Part shown: in pieces, positions 35,101 to 47,100 of the stretch
Layout: each line of letters begins with the position of its first letter
Numbering within the stretch: the first letter of the stretch is position 1
NCBI RefSeq assembly: GCF_008831285.2
Contig: NC_045145.1
Coordinates: 13,144,802 to 13,208,801 of the forward strand
Origin: Nymphaea colorata
Lineage: Eukaryota; Streptophyta; Magnoliopsida; Nymphaeales; Nymphaeaceae
Reading direction: 5' to 3'
DNA: 64,000 nt
Notes under the pieces: model-generated
The model's input: the letters and a program-made list of their open reading frames with translations, nothing else
Told to the model about the DNA's origin: nothing
Database searches by the model: none
Program-made: the position numbers and the translations under genes

Positions 35101-38100
35101 GCTGTGTCGTGAGATGTGGAGAGAGAGAGAGAGAGTAGCAGCCGTAATTGGAGAAGGAAAACTCTTCATTGATTCACTAACCCTAATCTCCATTGTAAAG
35201 AGATTAGGGTAGAAAGGAGATTTACAGATTACATCAAACAGAAATAAAGGAAATATTAAAGAGATCTTATAACTCTTTAATATTACAAAGAGCCACCTAG
35301 AAACATAAAATCTTCTAATTCAACACTCCCCCTCAAGCTGGAGCATACATATTAAAAATGCTCAGCTTGTCACAACATCTAGAAAAGTCACCAATAGGGA
35401 GAGCTTTGGTGAAGATATCTACAGCTTGGTCTTCTGAAGGAACATGAATAGTGGCAATGGTTCTTCCTTGAACGAGATCCCGAATGTAATGGCAGTCCAC
35501 TTCAATATGTTTAGTTCTTTCATGAAAAACTAGATTGTTTGCAATGTATGTGGCTACTTGATTGTCACAATACATCTTCATGGGAAGTGGAATCGACACA
35601 CTTAGGCTAAATAGCATGGATCTAGCCCAAGTCATTTCTACTGTAGTTTGAGCCATTGCCCTGTATTCGGATTCTGCACTAGATCTTGACACCACACCTT
35701 GTTTTTTGCTTCTCCACGATATAAGGTTGCCTCCCACAAATACATGGAATCCGTAGATTTCCTGTCTTCGACTGAGCCAGCATAGTCAGCATCACTATAA
35801 GCTTCCACTTCTAGGGTCTTGCCTTTTGTGAACAAAAGGCCTTTGCCAGGAGACGATTTCAGATATTTGACCACCATCAAAGCAGCATTCCAATGAACTT
35901 TTATGGGTTTTTCCATAAATTGACTTAGCTTCCTCACTGCAAAACTAATGTCTGGTCACAGTAACATAGAGGAGTTTTCCAATAAGGGATCTATATGATC
36001 GAGAATCCACTAATTCTCCTTGGTCATCATGATGATGTATGCATTGATTCATAGGTAGATTAGCCGGTTTAACTCCTAGCATCCCTGTGTCCTGCAATAA
36101 ATCAAGAACATACTTCCATTGAGAGAGAACGACATCATCCATATTGCGAGCAACCTCTATTCCCAAGAAATAACGTAGTTGGTGCAAGATGGAAGCATAA
36201 TCAAATCATGTAATGGATCTAATTATATTTTTGGTACTTATTAAATGGATCCAGATCCGAAATCCATCCCTTTCTCTATAAAAGGGGACTTTGGATCATT
36301 TTGTAAGGGATCAATCAGTTTGAAAGAAATGAAGTGCTTTCTTATTCTCCTTCGTCTGTTCTTTTTGTTCCTTGTTCATTTGCTTGAGTTTTAGTTACTT
36401 TTAGCTAAGTTTAGTTTAAGCTTAGTTTTAGTTTAGTTGTAAGGGCAGTTGGATTAAGATTAGTTAGTCTTAATTCCTTATTTCATCAATTGGTATCAGA
36501 GTGAGGCTTTTACGAACATGAAAGACCAAGTTCAGCAAACCTTGCTCACAGTAGCAAGGCAGGAATTTGATTTATCTTTCATTAGACAAGATCTTGTTGT
36601 CGTAACCAAGAACATTGAGGAAATCAGAGGAATGCTCAGCTTTATTTTGCAGAACCCACAAATTCTTCATGGACATCCTTTGGCGTTGAGTCGATCGTCG
36701 TCTTCTTCAACCTATGAGCAGGCTGCTCAGTTGCTGTCGTTTGGACATGATTGGGAATTGGCCTTTTCTTCTTCTTCCTGTGAACTGACAGACGACTCAG
36801 TTGTGGGCAGATTGGAGGAGGGAAGGATTCCAGCCACCATTCTTCCCAATGTTGTAAAACGCACATCGTAAGGCGTATCGGTCTGGCTTTAAGATACGCC
36901 GTATCGTAACCGTGTCGTAAATTTTTTTAAAATAATAATAATAAATCAGAAAAAATAAAAAAAAAAATCGGAAAATTTATAAAAAAAAATCTGAAAAAAT
37001 TAAAAATAATAAATTCTTCATTGAAAACATGTTTTAGATAATGATAGACTTATTATTGCTAAATCTATAAACTTGCGCGTTCACGGTTCATCATTCATAC
37101 TTCATAGACATCAAAATTCATAACAATATCATTCAATTTCAATCAACAAAGCATAAGTCATAAAGTGATAAAACATTCAAATGTTCAACAACTATAGATT
37201 CATAACTCTTAAGTGGTTCGATACATATAATGATTCATCATTCTTCATCATCTTCATCTTCATCGTCAAGAATTGGAAGATCCTCACCAACATATTCAGC
37301 ACCAACAGTAGCACTAGTAGACTCTCCTTCATCAACAAAGTTGCTTCAGCTTCAAGGTTGAAGCATTCAAGATCATCATCAAATATTGTAGCCGGTTCTT
37401 CCTCAATTCATGACTCCAGATCGTTAAAGTTTTCCAAGCTAATAGGAACAAACTGAGATGTGTGCTTCCTTGCTGATGTTTTTTGTAATTCTCTATGTTA
37501 CATAAGAGAAAACTTGTTAATATATAATTTCATATAAATATATTGTACAAAAAATGTAAACATTAAGCTATATTACCTTTGTTTCAACCTCATATTATAT
37601 CGAACAAAGACAAAGTCATTCAACCTTTTATGTTCGAGCCTATTCCTTTTTTTACTATGGATATGTTGGAACACACTCCAGTTCCTTTCGCATCCACTAG
37701 CACTGCATGTCTGGCTGAGGACTTTGATTGCAAAACGTGCTAGGTTTGGACAATCAAACCCAAACCTATTCCACCACAATTCTAAACAAAAATATAACGT
37801 TATAACAAATCAATTTGAAAGTTCTAAAAGAATGAAATGTAACAAATGCAAAGTAAATTAAACATTTTTATGTATTTACCTGGACGCATGGTTGTCCTGG
37901 CTCGAACGGTGACAGGTTGTCCCATGCCCCGATAACAAGTATCATATAGATCTAACTCATTGCTGACGGCATCTTGTTCTCTAGAATTTGCCACTAACAC
38001 GTTAATACAATCCAACAAACCACTTAAGACTTCTCTGTCCTTCTTAAATGTAGGAGAAAATCTAATTGCTGGATTTAGATAGTAAGTTGTTGCATGAAGA

Positions 38101-41100
38101 GGTTGATGAAGCTATCCAGTCCACCTTTTATCTATCATCTTTCATATGGGTACATATAACATTTTCTTTCCTTTTAAGTTGTCTCGAATTGCCTTTTTGC
38201 TTTATCCATGGCCTCATATAAGTACCCTATGGAAGGTCTATCCTCGCTGTCAGCTAACCTGAGGACTTTCACTAATGGAACACAAACTTTCAATAGCTTC
38301 ACACATGATTCCCAAAATTCGTTATTAAATATGATATCCACAACTAAAGAAGCATTTCTTTTATGAGCATGTAGATATGCAGCCCATTCTTCACTAGCGA
38401 ACATCTGCCTCAAAGGAGTTCTTTGTTTCACCACACTATGCACAGTCAATACATTTGTGGCAAATCTAGTTTGTCCAGGTCGTATCAATTCAACTCCTTT
38501 TGTAAACTTTCTCATCAAACTCAATACATATGCATGATTATAGATAAATTTTGTTACCTCTTGACATTGGTCCATGGCTGATTTCATATCATGCATCTCA
38601 TTAAGATCTTGAAGCATAAGATTAACACAATGAGTGGCACATGGACTCCAAAAGAATGTTCCATACTTTTGAAATAACAAATCTCCTGCAGCTCTATAAT
38701 TTGTAGCATTATCTGTAATAAACTGTACAATGTTTGTAGGTCCAACTTCTTGTACGACATTATCAAAAACATTGAACAAAATCTCAGCAGTGTTAGGAAC
38801 ATGAGACAAGTCAAGAGATTTCAAGAATATTATACCTTTAGAGCAATAAACAAGAAAATTTACAAGTGTTCTTGACCTTGTATCAGTCCATCCATCTGAC
38901 ATAATGGAGCAACCTGTTTCCTTTCAAGATAATTTCAATTGATCGCAATGTTCAGACACTTATTTCACTGTATCTTGAAGAATTTTACCCCTCAACTGAT
39001 GATATGATGGCATTTTGAATCTGGGGCCTATAGAAGCAATTGCATCTGCCATGGCTTGGAATTGAAAAGAATTAGCTGCATTAAATGGAATACATGCATC
39101 ATAAAACCATTTCCCTACCACCTTTTGTGCTTATAGCATATCTTTAGACGTCATAGTAGCATGAATCTACGGCTGACCACCTGGGCTAGTATATGAAGGG
39201 AAAAAGCTCTTAATAGGGCAACACTAGACCTACCAGTGGGAACTCTACCACTAGGTGGTCGCATACCACGCCTGGCCCTACCTGCTGTGTCTCTTCTCTT
39301 GCTTCTCGTTACGCCAGATTGACCTCCTTCATACATGATCCCTTTTCCTCTATGATTTCTACCTCTTGAGGTCTCCAAATCTGTTCTTAGAATGCTATCA
39401 TCTTCATCATCACATTCATAAGCTTCTTCCTCTTCTTCTTCTTCCAAAGGCTCATTATAGCCTGCATCTGCCTCTTCAATTTCTTTCTGTATCCTCTTTT
39501 GATGTAAAGCATGAAGCATATCTAAAACATTGTTGACGCACATATGGAGGCAAAGGTTTGTTTGGTACTCCAACACAAGGAGATGCATCTTTGGAGGTCC
39601 CTGCCAAATGGTGTCTCATTCTACTAATCCCTCTTGAAAATGTATTCCCACAGAAGCTACATTTGAGTTTCAAGCGATTATTCTCCTTCACCCTTTCGCA
39701 CCATTGCCATGTGGGATCCATATCTTCAAAAAAAAAAACGAAATCCTATGGTCAATTTAATGAAAAACATTCAAAATCTTTCAATCTACGATTATACGGT
39801 AAAAAATTATGAATACATGGTAAAAACATGAGATTTCTTACCTTACGAAGATGAAATGAAGAAAACCCCTTTCCTCCCAACAAAAATCAACCACCCACGC
39901 ACAAATCGACCCCTTAATCTTCGATTTCACGGTGAAAACTTTTTGATGGTGAAAATGGACGATCGCCATCCCTGACGGCAGTATCCGAGCTTGAGAAATG
40001 AAGAACGGAGGCTTTTTTTCAAAAAGAAGTCGAATAAGTAGGTCTCGGGCCCCCTTTTGCGAAATCAGCCCCGTATCGTACGATACAGGCCGTATATCGC
40101 TTGATACGTGCGATACAGGAACGATACACCCCCTATTTACGATACTGGGGGTGTATCGTACCGTTTTTTTAAAACGATACGGTACGTATCATACGATACG
40201 GGGTCGTATCGTACGATACGTACAACACTGATTCTTCCGACCAGTGGGGTGACAGGAGTCATCGAAACAACAGATGGGGGAGACGGTGAACCACTGCAAG
40301 AGTGGGGTCGAAGGCTACCAGATTTGAGTCTGGGAGTACCACCCGTCGGTGTGTGAGCGACGACGTCTTTTTCGACCGAAAGGATGACACCGCCTGCATC
40401 TGACCGTCCTATCTCCGTAGGTAGGTGGCAGGAGGTGCGGTGCTCCCTTGCGTCACCGTTTTCGACCGGCGGGGCCACCGGATGCACCGCCACTTGCAGT
40501 AGAACAATTGGAGTTCCACCAGCTATTCCTAGGAAGGAACCAAAGGTTCCACCATCCGACCAGCATCCGCCTGCCAGATTTCCTCCTGCCAGTGCCATGG
40601 GTAGGCGACCGGAGGTCACGCGCTCGTCGGCAACCCCCATTTCCAGCCGTAGGAGTTGCCAGACTTGCAACCCGTGGTGGTGGAAGGGTCGCCCTGCTCC
40701 GTCTGCTTGTGGGCAACATCTGAACCTGCTGCCTCACGAATGGGCTCCGCCCATGGGTTCGTCGCCCGCCGGCGGACTGGATGCGACAGGCAACTATCGT
40801 CCGCCTCCTCCCCCCCTCAGAATAGATGGATGGGGGGCGGAGGGCGCCGCACGTCCGCCCTCTGGTTTGCCCTGTCCGCCTCTGTTTGAGGCAGAAAGGG
40901 GGACTCTTGAGCGGCGCCTCGAGCGATAGCTCGAGGCGCTCGTGGGTTTGGACCAGTTCCTTTTGGGACCGATTCAAACCAAACCAGGTTTTGGACCCGG
41001 TTCGTGTTCATATCGCCCGATTCACGGGTTTAAGAGTTCAGATTTGGATCCAAACCAGTTCTTTGCATCACTTGAGACTGGATTTGAATCAGGAATGCCC

Positions 41101-44100
41101 ATAGATCATATCCAAGCCTGTGTTTCTTCTCCAAAGCCACCACCTGAGCCGCCACCTTGATCATCTTCAGGAGAAGTGAGCGGACCACCAACTAGTGGAG
41201 CGGTTGGTCCTTTTTGTTCAGCAGATCCAAACTTTATCCAAATCCTCTAAGGTGAAGAAACATTTTGGCAGAACGAAGGATTTAAACTCGTCGAGGACGA
41301 CTCTTCTTCAACTAGGGGAGTCTGATGCAAGATGGAAGCATAATCAAATCATGTAATGGATCTAATTATATTTTTGGTACTTATTAAATGGATCCAGATC
41401 CGAAATCCATCCATTTATCTATAAAAGGGGACTTTAGATCATTTTGTAAGGGATCAACCAGTTTGAAAGAAATGAAGTGCTTTCTTATTCTCCTTCGTCT
41501 TTTCTTTTTGTTCCTTGTTCATTTGCTTGAGTTTTAGTTAGTTTTAGCTAAGTTTAGTTTAAGCTTAGTTTTAGTTTAGTTGTAAGGGCAGTTGGATTAA
41601 GATTAGTTAGTCTTAATTCTTTATTGCATCAGCAGTGGACCAAGATCTTTCGTTACAAAGTGTTTTTGCAGAAACAACTTTGCATCAGAAATTTCTTGAT
41701 CGGAGTCTCCTATCAGGATAATGTCATCAACATAAACCACTAGAACGGTTATACCCCTAGAAGTCTTCTTTATAAATAGAGAATGATCAAGGGGAGAACT
41801 CGCAAAGCCACACTTTGAGACTACCTCGAAGAACTTGTGAAACCACGCACGAGGACTCTGCTTGAGTCCATAAATAGCTTTCTTCAATTTGCACACTTTT
41901 CCACACTCCCCCTGTCGTTCAAATCATGGTGGTTGTTGCATATAGACAGCTTCATCAAGATCACCATACAAAAAGGCGTTTTTGACATCAAGCTGATGCA
42001 TGTGCCAGTCATGGTGTACAGCCACTGAAATGATCGGACGAATGGTTCCCAACCGAGCAACTGGAGAGAAGGTCTCAAACAAATCCACCCCGTAAGTCTG
42101 TGTGTAGCCCTTAGCAACCAACCGAGTTTTGTATCGTTCCATAGAACCATCAGAATTATATTTTACTGTGAATACCCACTTAGAGCCAACAATATCACAA
42201 TCAAGAGGAGGATCAACAGGTGTCTCGCTGAACTAATGCATCCATCTCATCTTGCATAGCCTGTCTCCACTGGGTATCTAATAAAGTCTGCTGATGACAC
42301 GTAGGAACTGTATGAGCAGTCAGAGCTTGAATAAACTATTGCATACTTTTACCCACACCGTCACTAGACACAAAATGAGATATAGGATGCAGAGTACATT
42401 GTCGCTTGCCTTTGCGAAGAGCAATAGGTAAGTCTTGACAGAGATCAGACGGACTAAGGCTACTCACTTCAGATGAACTTACCTCCTGAGAAGCGGTTGG
42501 TGAAGGATCATGAGAAGGGTCCTGTCGACGTGTGTAGACTAGCGGAGGATCACGAAACTTGGACACTACAGTCGGAGAGTCTTTAGAAGGAGATTCAAAA
42601 GGGAAAGACTCCAAAGGAATATGAGGAATAGGTAGTGGATCTGGTGACCGTGGCATCTCAGTAGAGATAGGAGTGGAGCTATAATAAGGTTTATACTCAA
42701 AGAACGTGACATCCGCACTGATATACTCCTTTTGAGTTAATGGGTCAAAGCATTTGTAGCCTTTATGGTTTTTGGAGTAGCCTATAAAGATGCATTTAAT
42801 GGCTTGGGCACCCAATTTATTACGTGTGGGTCCAAGTATGTGAACAAAGCATGTGCAACCAAATACTTTGGGAGCCACGGGAAACAATGGTCGTTGTGGA
42901 TGCACAAGTTTGATGGGAACCTTGTTGTCAATGGAGGAGGATGGTAAACGATTGGTCAAGTAGGAGGCATTGAGGATGGCATCTCCCCAAAAGTATGCAG
43001 GTAAATTAGGGAACGAGCCACATTTAAAAGTTGGCGATGTTTTCGCTCAGCTACTTCATTTTGTTGGGAGGTATGGGGACAAGTAAACTGAGGAGAAATG
43101 TCATTATCAGAGTAAAACTTCATTAAGGTAGATGCCTTGAACTCAAGAGCATTATCAGTGTGAATGCTTTTAACAAGAATACCAAATTGGGTCTTTATTT
43201 CAATAACAAGGTTTTTTAGAGTACCTACGACTTCAGACCTTCTTTTCAAAAGGAAGACCCAAGTGACTCGAGAATAATCATCAACAATGACAAGGAAATA
43301 ACGAAATCTTGACCTACTAGCAACTTTGCTAGGACCCCATACATCAACATGAAGAAGATCAAATAGCCCACAACTGGACGGACTCAGACTCGATGAATAA
43401 CTGCTACGGATGTGTTTGCCTAGTTGACAGGCTTCACACTGAAATTACCCTGGTACTGAAAGATGAGGAAGAAGGTGACGGAGCTTCGAGACAAATAGAT
43501 GACCAAGTCTGAGATGCCACTGGAAGGAGGAGGACAATGAGGTGATCGATGATGCTGCAATACCCACTGGATTCGATAGAAAGTTGATGCCCCCTTTCTC
43601 AGAGCCTCCACCAATCGTCTTTCCAGTTTGCAAGTCCTGAAATTAACATACACCAGAGTCAAATGTAACACGACAAGGTAAATCATTAATCAATTGTCCA
43701 ACCGATAACGGATTTGTGGAAAACTTAGGAGCATATAACACATTAGGGATAGTCATAGACTGAGAGATCTTGATATCTGCATAACCCATAATAGGTGACC
43801 ATCGACCATCTGCAAGTCTTACATGACGTGTCTGAGGTAATGAGTGCAGGACAGTAAACATAGAAGATCTATTACAAAAGTGTCTCGATGCTCCTGAATC
43901 AATTATCCAAGTATTACCTGTATCATGTGGGACAGTATCAATGGACATAGGACTGTTTATCATGACTGTAGAGGCCGATGGCTGGATAGATCTGTGTGCT
44001 AGGAAGTCCTCATACTTTGACTTGTTGATGCTCACAGTCAGTGTCTCAGGGTGAGAAGAAGATAAAGACCCATCTACCACTGATGACGTTGTTTGGGTAG

Positions 44101-47100
44101 ATCCAATAGGAGACTGTAAAGAGTTCTTTCCCAGCTTAGATGCAACATTTCTTCCTAGGGGCGGCGCCGCGGTAGGACGACCATGTTTATCCCAACATCT
44201 GTCTTCCAAATGCCTTATTTTCCCACAATAGGTGCACTGAAATCTCCCCCGACCTCCTCCTGACCCACGACCCATGCATCTCCCCCTAAATGAACTGCGT
44301 CCACGACCTCCTGAGGCTACCAAGGCAGAGGCATGGATATCACTAGAGGGCGGAGAGAGGGTCACAGGAAGACGGTTGAGTCTGTTGTAGGCTTCAGCCA
44401 GGTCAGGGATCTATGCTCCAGTTAGCATCTGTGCCTTTGCTACTGCATATTCAGAAGAGAGACCCTGTAGAAACTTCGCAACCATGGACTGTTCACCATG
44501 GGTCTTATGGCATGTTGGACAAGGAGGACGTAATGCTTTAAATCGTTCATAGATTGACTTGAGAGAAGTGAAATACTGAGCCAGACTCTGGTTGCCTTGT
44601 TGCAAATTAAGTAATTCCTCTCAACCTGCAATATCTTGCTAACATTCTTGTCATTCGAGTAAGTTTGTTTCAAAAAATCCCACATGTGTTTGGCAGAGGT
44701 ATAGAATGCAATAGTAGAAGTAATATGTGGTTGCACGCTGTTCATGATCCAAGACATGACAATATTTTTATCTTCCTTCCATGAAATATATTTCCCACTC
44801 TTTTCCATAGGCTCATCTTCTTCGATAACATGCTCCTTCTGATGTTCAATCACACACAACATAAACACATGAGACCAAATCTCGTAGTTGGATTCATCTA
44901 ACTTTACAGCAGACCCATAGGAGAATAGATTTCCTTTGCTTTAATCTCATGAGAAAAATCAGTTTTATGATTTTCAGCCATGGCAAATCAGCCCACAAAT
45001 GATCACCCACCACCAGCAAGCGAGAATATGTATATATATATCTATAAAGACTGCGACTAATCAGCAATAACATATGTCCAACACCACACGGCAACGTTAG
45101 ATGCAAAAGCACTTTTCCCAAACAGCTTCTGAAATTGTTGTCCAACTGTTGACAGCAACCCTACAGCAAAAAAACAGCAACCTAACAATAGAGAAAAATC
45201 CCACGATAGACTGCTGTCCAACACTCCCACGACAGATAAAATCCAGCAACACAAATAGAAGGCTGACAGCACCAGCAATACAAATAGAAGACTGCTGTCC
45301 AACAACCCCACAACAGAGAAAATCCAGCAATCCAACGGCAAGAAAAAATTCCCCATTGCTTGCACTGTCTTTAGCAATCAACAACTTATCTATTTATGCA
45401 TCTAACGCTGCTATACCACAGATTATTTGCCACTAATCATGAATAGCGACAGAAAAAAACATTCAACATAAACTACCGCAGACTCCCACCCAGCTGTGAT
45501 AAAAAAGTATATATTTAGACACCCATAGCTGGAGTCTATTCACGCAGATTTCATAGCATGAATAGACTCCTCCACACGGCTCAGTTGCTGGAACTAAACG
45601 TGTGCAGCAGGAGAAGGAGACGGAAGAGGGAGATGGAGAAGAAGACGGTGGAAGAGATAGCCTGAGGAGGAGAAGCCGGCGGCAGTTTTCTTCACATCGC
45701 CAGCCTGATTCACGCCCCAGCCACTGTTTTCTTCACGTCGCCAGTCACGATGGCTCTGATACCATGTTGCAGCCGTGAGGTTTGGAGCCGTGTCATGAGA
45801 TGTGGAGAGAGAGAGAGAGAGAGTAGCAGCCATAATTGGAGAAGGAAAACTCTTCATTGATTCACTAACCCTAATCTCCATTCTAAAGAGATTAGGGTAG
45901 AAAGGAGATTTACAGATTACATCAAACAGAAATAAAGGAAATATTAAAGAGATCTTATAACTCTTTAATATTACAAAGAGCCACCTAGAAACATAAAATC
46001 TTCTAATTCAACAATATTTACCTATCTCTTAAGCTCTTAAACCACATTTGTTATATTTACTTGTACACATATATCTAACTACACATGCAAGGAAAGTGTG
46101 TGGATTTGCAGTTACTGGATTACATATAAACTATAAAATAATGAAAGAATATGTAAAACTTGAGAAATAAAATATGAGAATCTTTGGTTACTTTACAAAC
46201 ATTGACAAGTGGAAACCAACTGTGTTCCTATGCACACGACTAAAATGATATTCTTATATTATGGTCATCATCTAATTTACTGCCTAGTTTGTTATTTGCA
46301 TTAAAGCGACATATAAGCATGTCTTCTGATTATAGCATTTAGTGGAACCTGTGCTGCTTTTCTGACATAATTCTCAGGTACGGATTGAAGGAACGGTACA
46401 AAAGGTTCCCGAAGATGAGTCTGATAAATACTTCCATAGTCGCCCAAGAGGAAGTCAGATAGGAGCCATTGTGAGCAAACAGGTCTGCTTCTATTCTGTT
46501 GGTTTAAATAATTGTTCCCGTTTTGTCCAAAGGTTGACTTGTCTTTGGAATCAGAGCTCCGTGATACCAGGAAGACATCTGCTTCGCCAGGCATATGAGG
46601 AGTTGGAAGCCAAATTTTCAGATGTGTAAGTTTCAGCAATGATGATTTTAGTTTCTGCTATACTTTTACTCCTCATTTTGTTCGGGCTGATTTTTCGTCT
46701 TCCTATTAAATGACTGAATTTTAGAAGGTAACTTGTTCTTTGGTGGCTAATTTTACGTGTTTTGTTTAAAAAATTATGCCTATAGTATTGCCATAGCCAA
46801 AATGTATCTTTGTGGGCTGAATTATTCCATGCAACACATTTGTGGTTGCACACAGTAGGACACATTTTTAATCATGACTATTTAGAACTGAATATTCTTT
46901 GGGGTATATGCCTTTTCTTTGTGGGAAAAGTTGATTGGACTTGCTTGAATGAGGTTAACATTACGTGTATGTTTATGCCATCTTTTTATAAGGGAGAGCG
47001 TCTCTAGGGTGGGAGGCCTGCCATGGTGGTTTAACTTGTACCTTTGCTCACCTTTCCAAACGGTGCAAAACTCTTTTATGTAGGCCCTTGGAACTCCAGT

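Larger units (their letters stand above)
36180..41631 (+). mobile_element. Short LTR retrotransposon C nested in element B
   Basis: LTRs of exactly 309 bp lie at 36180-36488 and 41323-41631, starting TGRTGCAAGATGG and ending CATCA. They are flanked by GTAGT (36175-36179) and GCAGT (41632-41636), a 5-bp target duplication with one mismatch. On the + strand TGGTATCAGAG (36491-36501) is the primer-binding site for initiator tRNA-Met, and AGGGGAG before 41323 is the purine tract. Removing hAT element D leaves about 1.4 kb of internal sequence with one unassigned reading frame and no pol domains, so C is non-autonomous. It interrupts B between KDLGPL and LRYFLGIEV of the reverse transcriptase, in the opposite orientation. 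Confidence 0.88.
35079..46013 (-). mobile_element. Ty1/copia element B with both LTRs, TSD ATATT (10.9 kb including nested inserts)
   Basis: LTRs are at 35079-35325 and 45765-46013, starting TGTTG and ending CAACA, with a 5-bp target duplication ATATT at 35074-35078 and 46014-46018. On the - strand the primer-binding site TGGTATCAGAGCC follows the 5' LTR directly, and a purine tract GAGGGGGAG precedes the 3' LTR. Domain order on the - strand is gag, zinc knuckle, protease, integrase, reverse transcriptase, RNase H, which is the copia order. The open frames are broken by shifts and stops in several places. Element C is inserted inside the reverse transcriptase. Without it, B would be about 5.5 kb. 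Confidence 0.92.
29033..46377 (+). other. Intron 10 of the oxidase gene (17.3 kb)
   Basis: Donor CAG|GTTAGC at 29033, acceptor TTCTCAG at 46377, both phase 0. The unique host intron sequence is about 29033-29590 and 46019-46377; nearly everything between is transposable-element DNA, listed separately. The coding exons on both sides are intact, so the insertions appear to be tolerated and spliced out. Confidence 0.85.

Noticed and set aside
40384-40977. Long overlapping frames (181 codons +, 174 codons -) as genes
   Set aside because: Both strands are open over the same GC-rich stretch of element C, which is expected from scarce stop codons; neither has a domain.
45057-45436. Overlapping frames of 95-111 codons on both strands as genes
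   Set aside because: They lie in the repetitive untranslated leader of copia element B.
45752-45764. tRNA gene suggested by tRNA-Met-like sequence here and at 36491
   Set aside because: Only the short primer-binding complement is present, beside LTRs; there is no cloverleaf.
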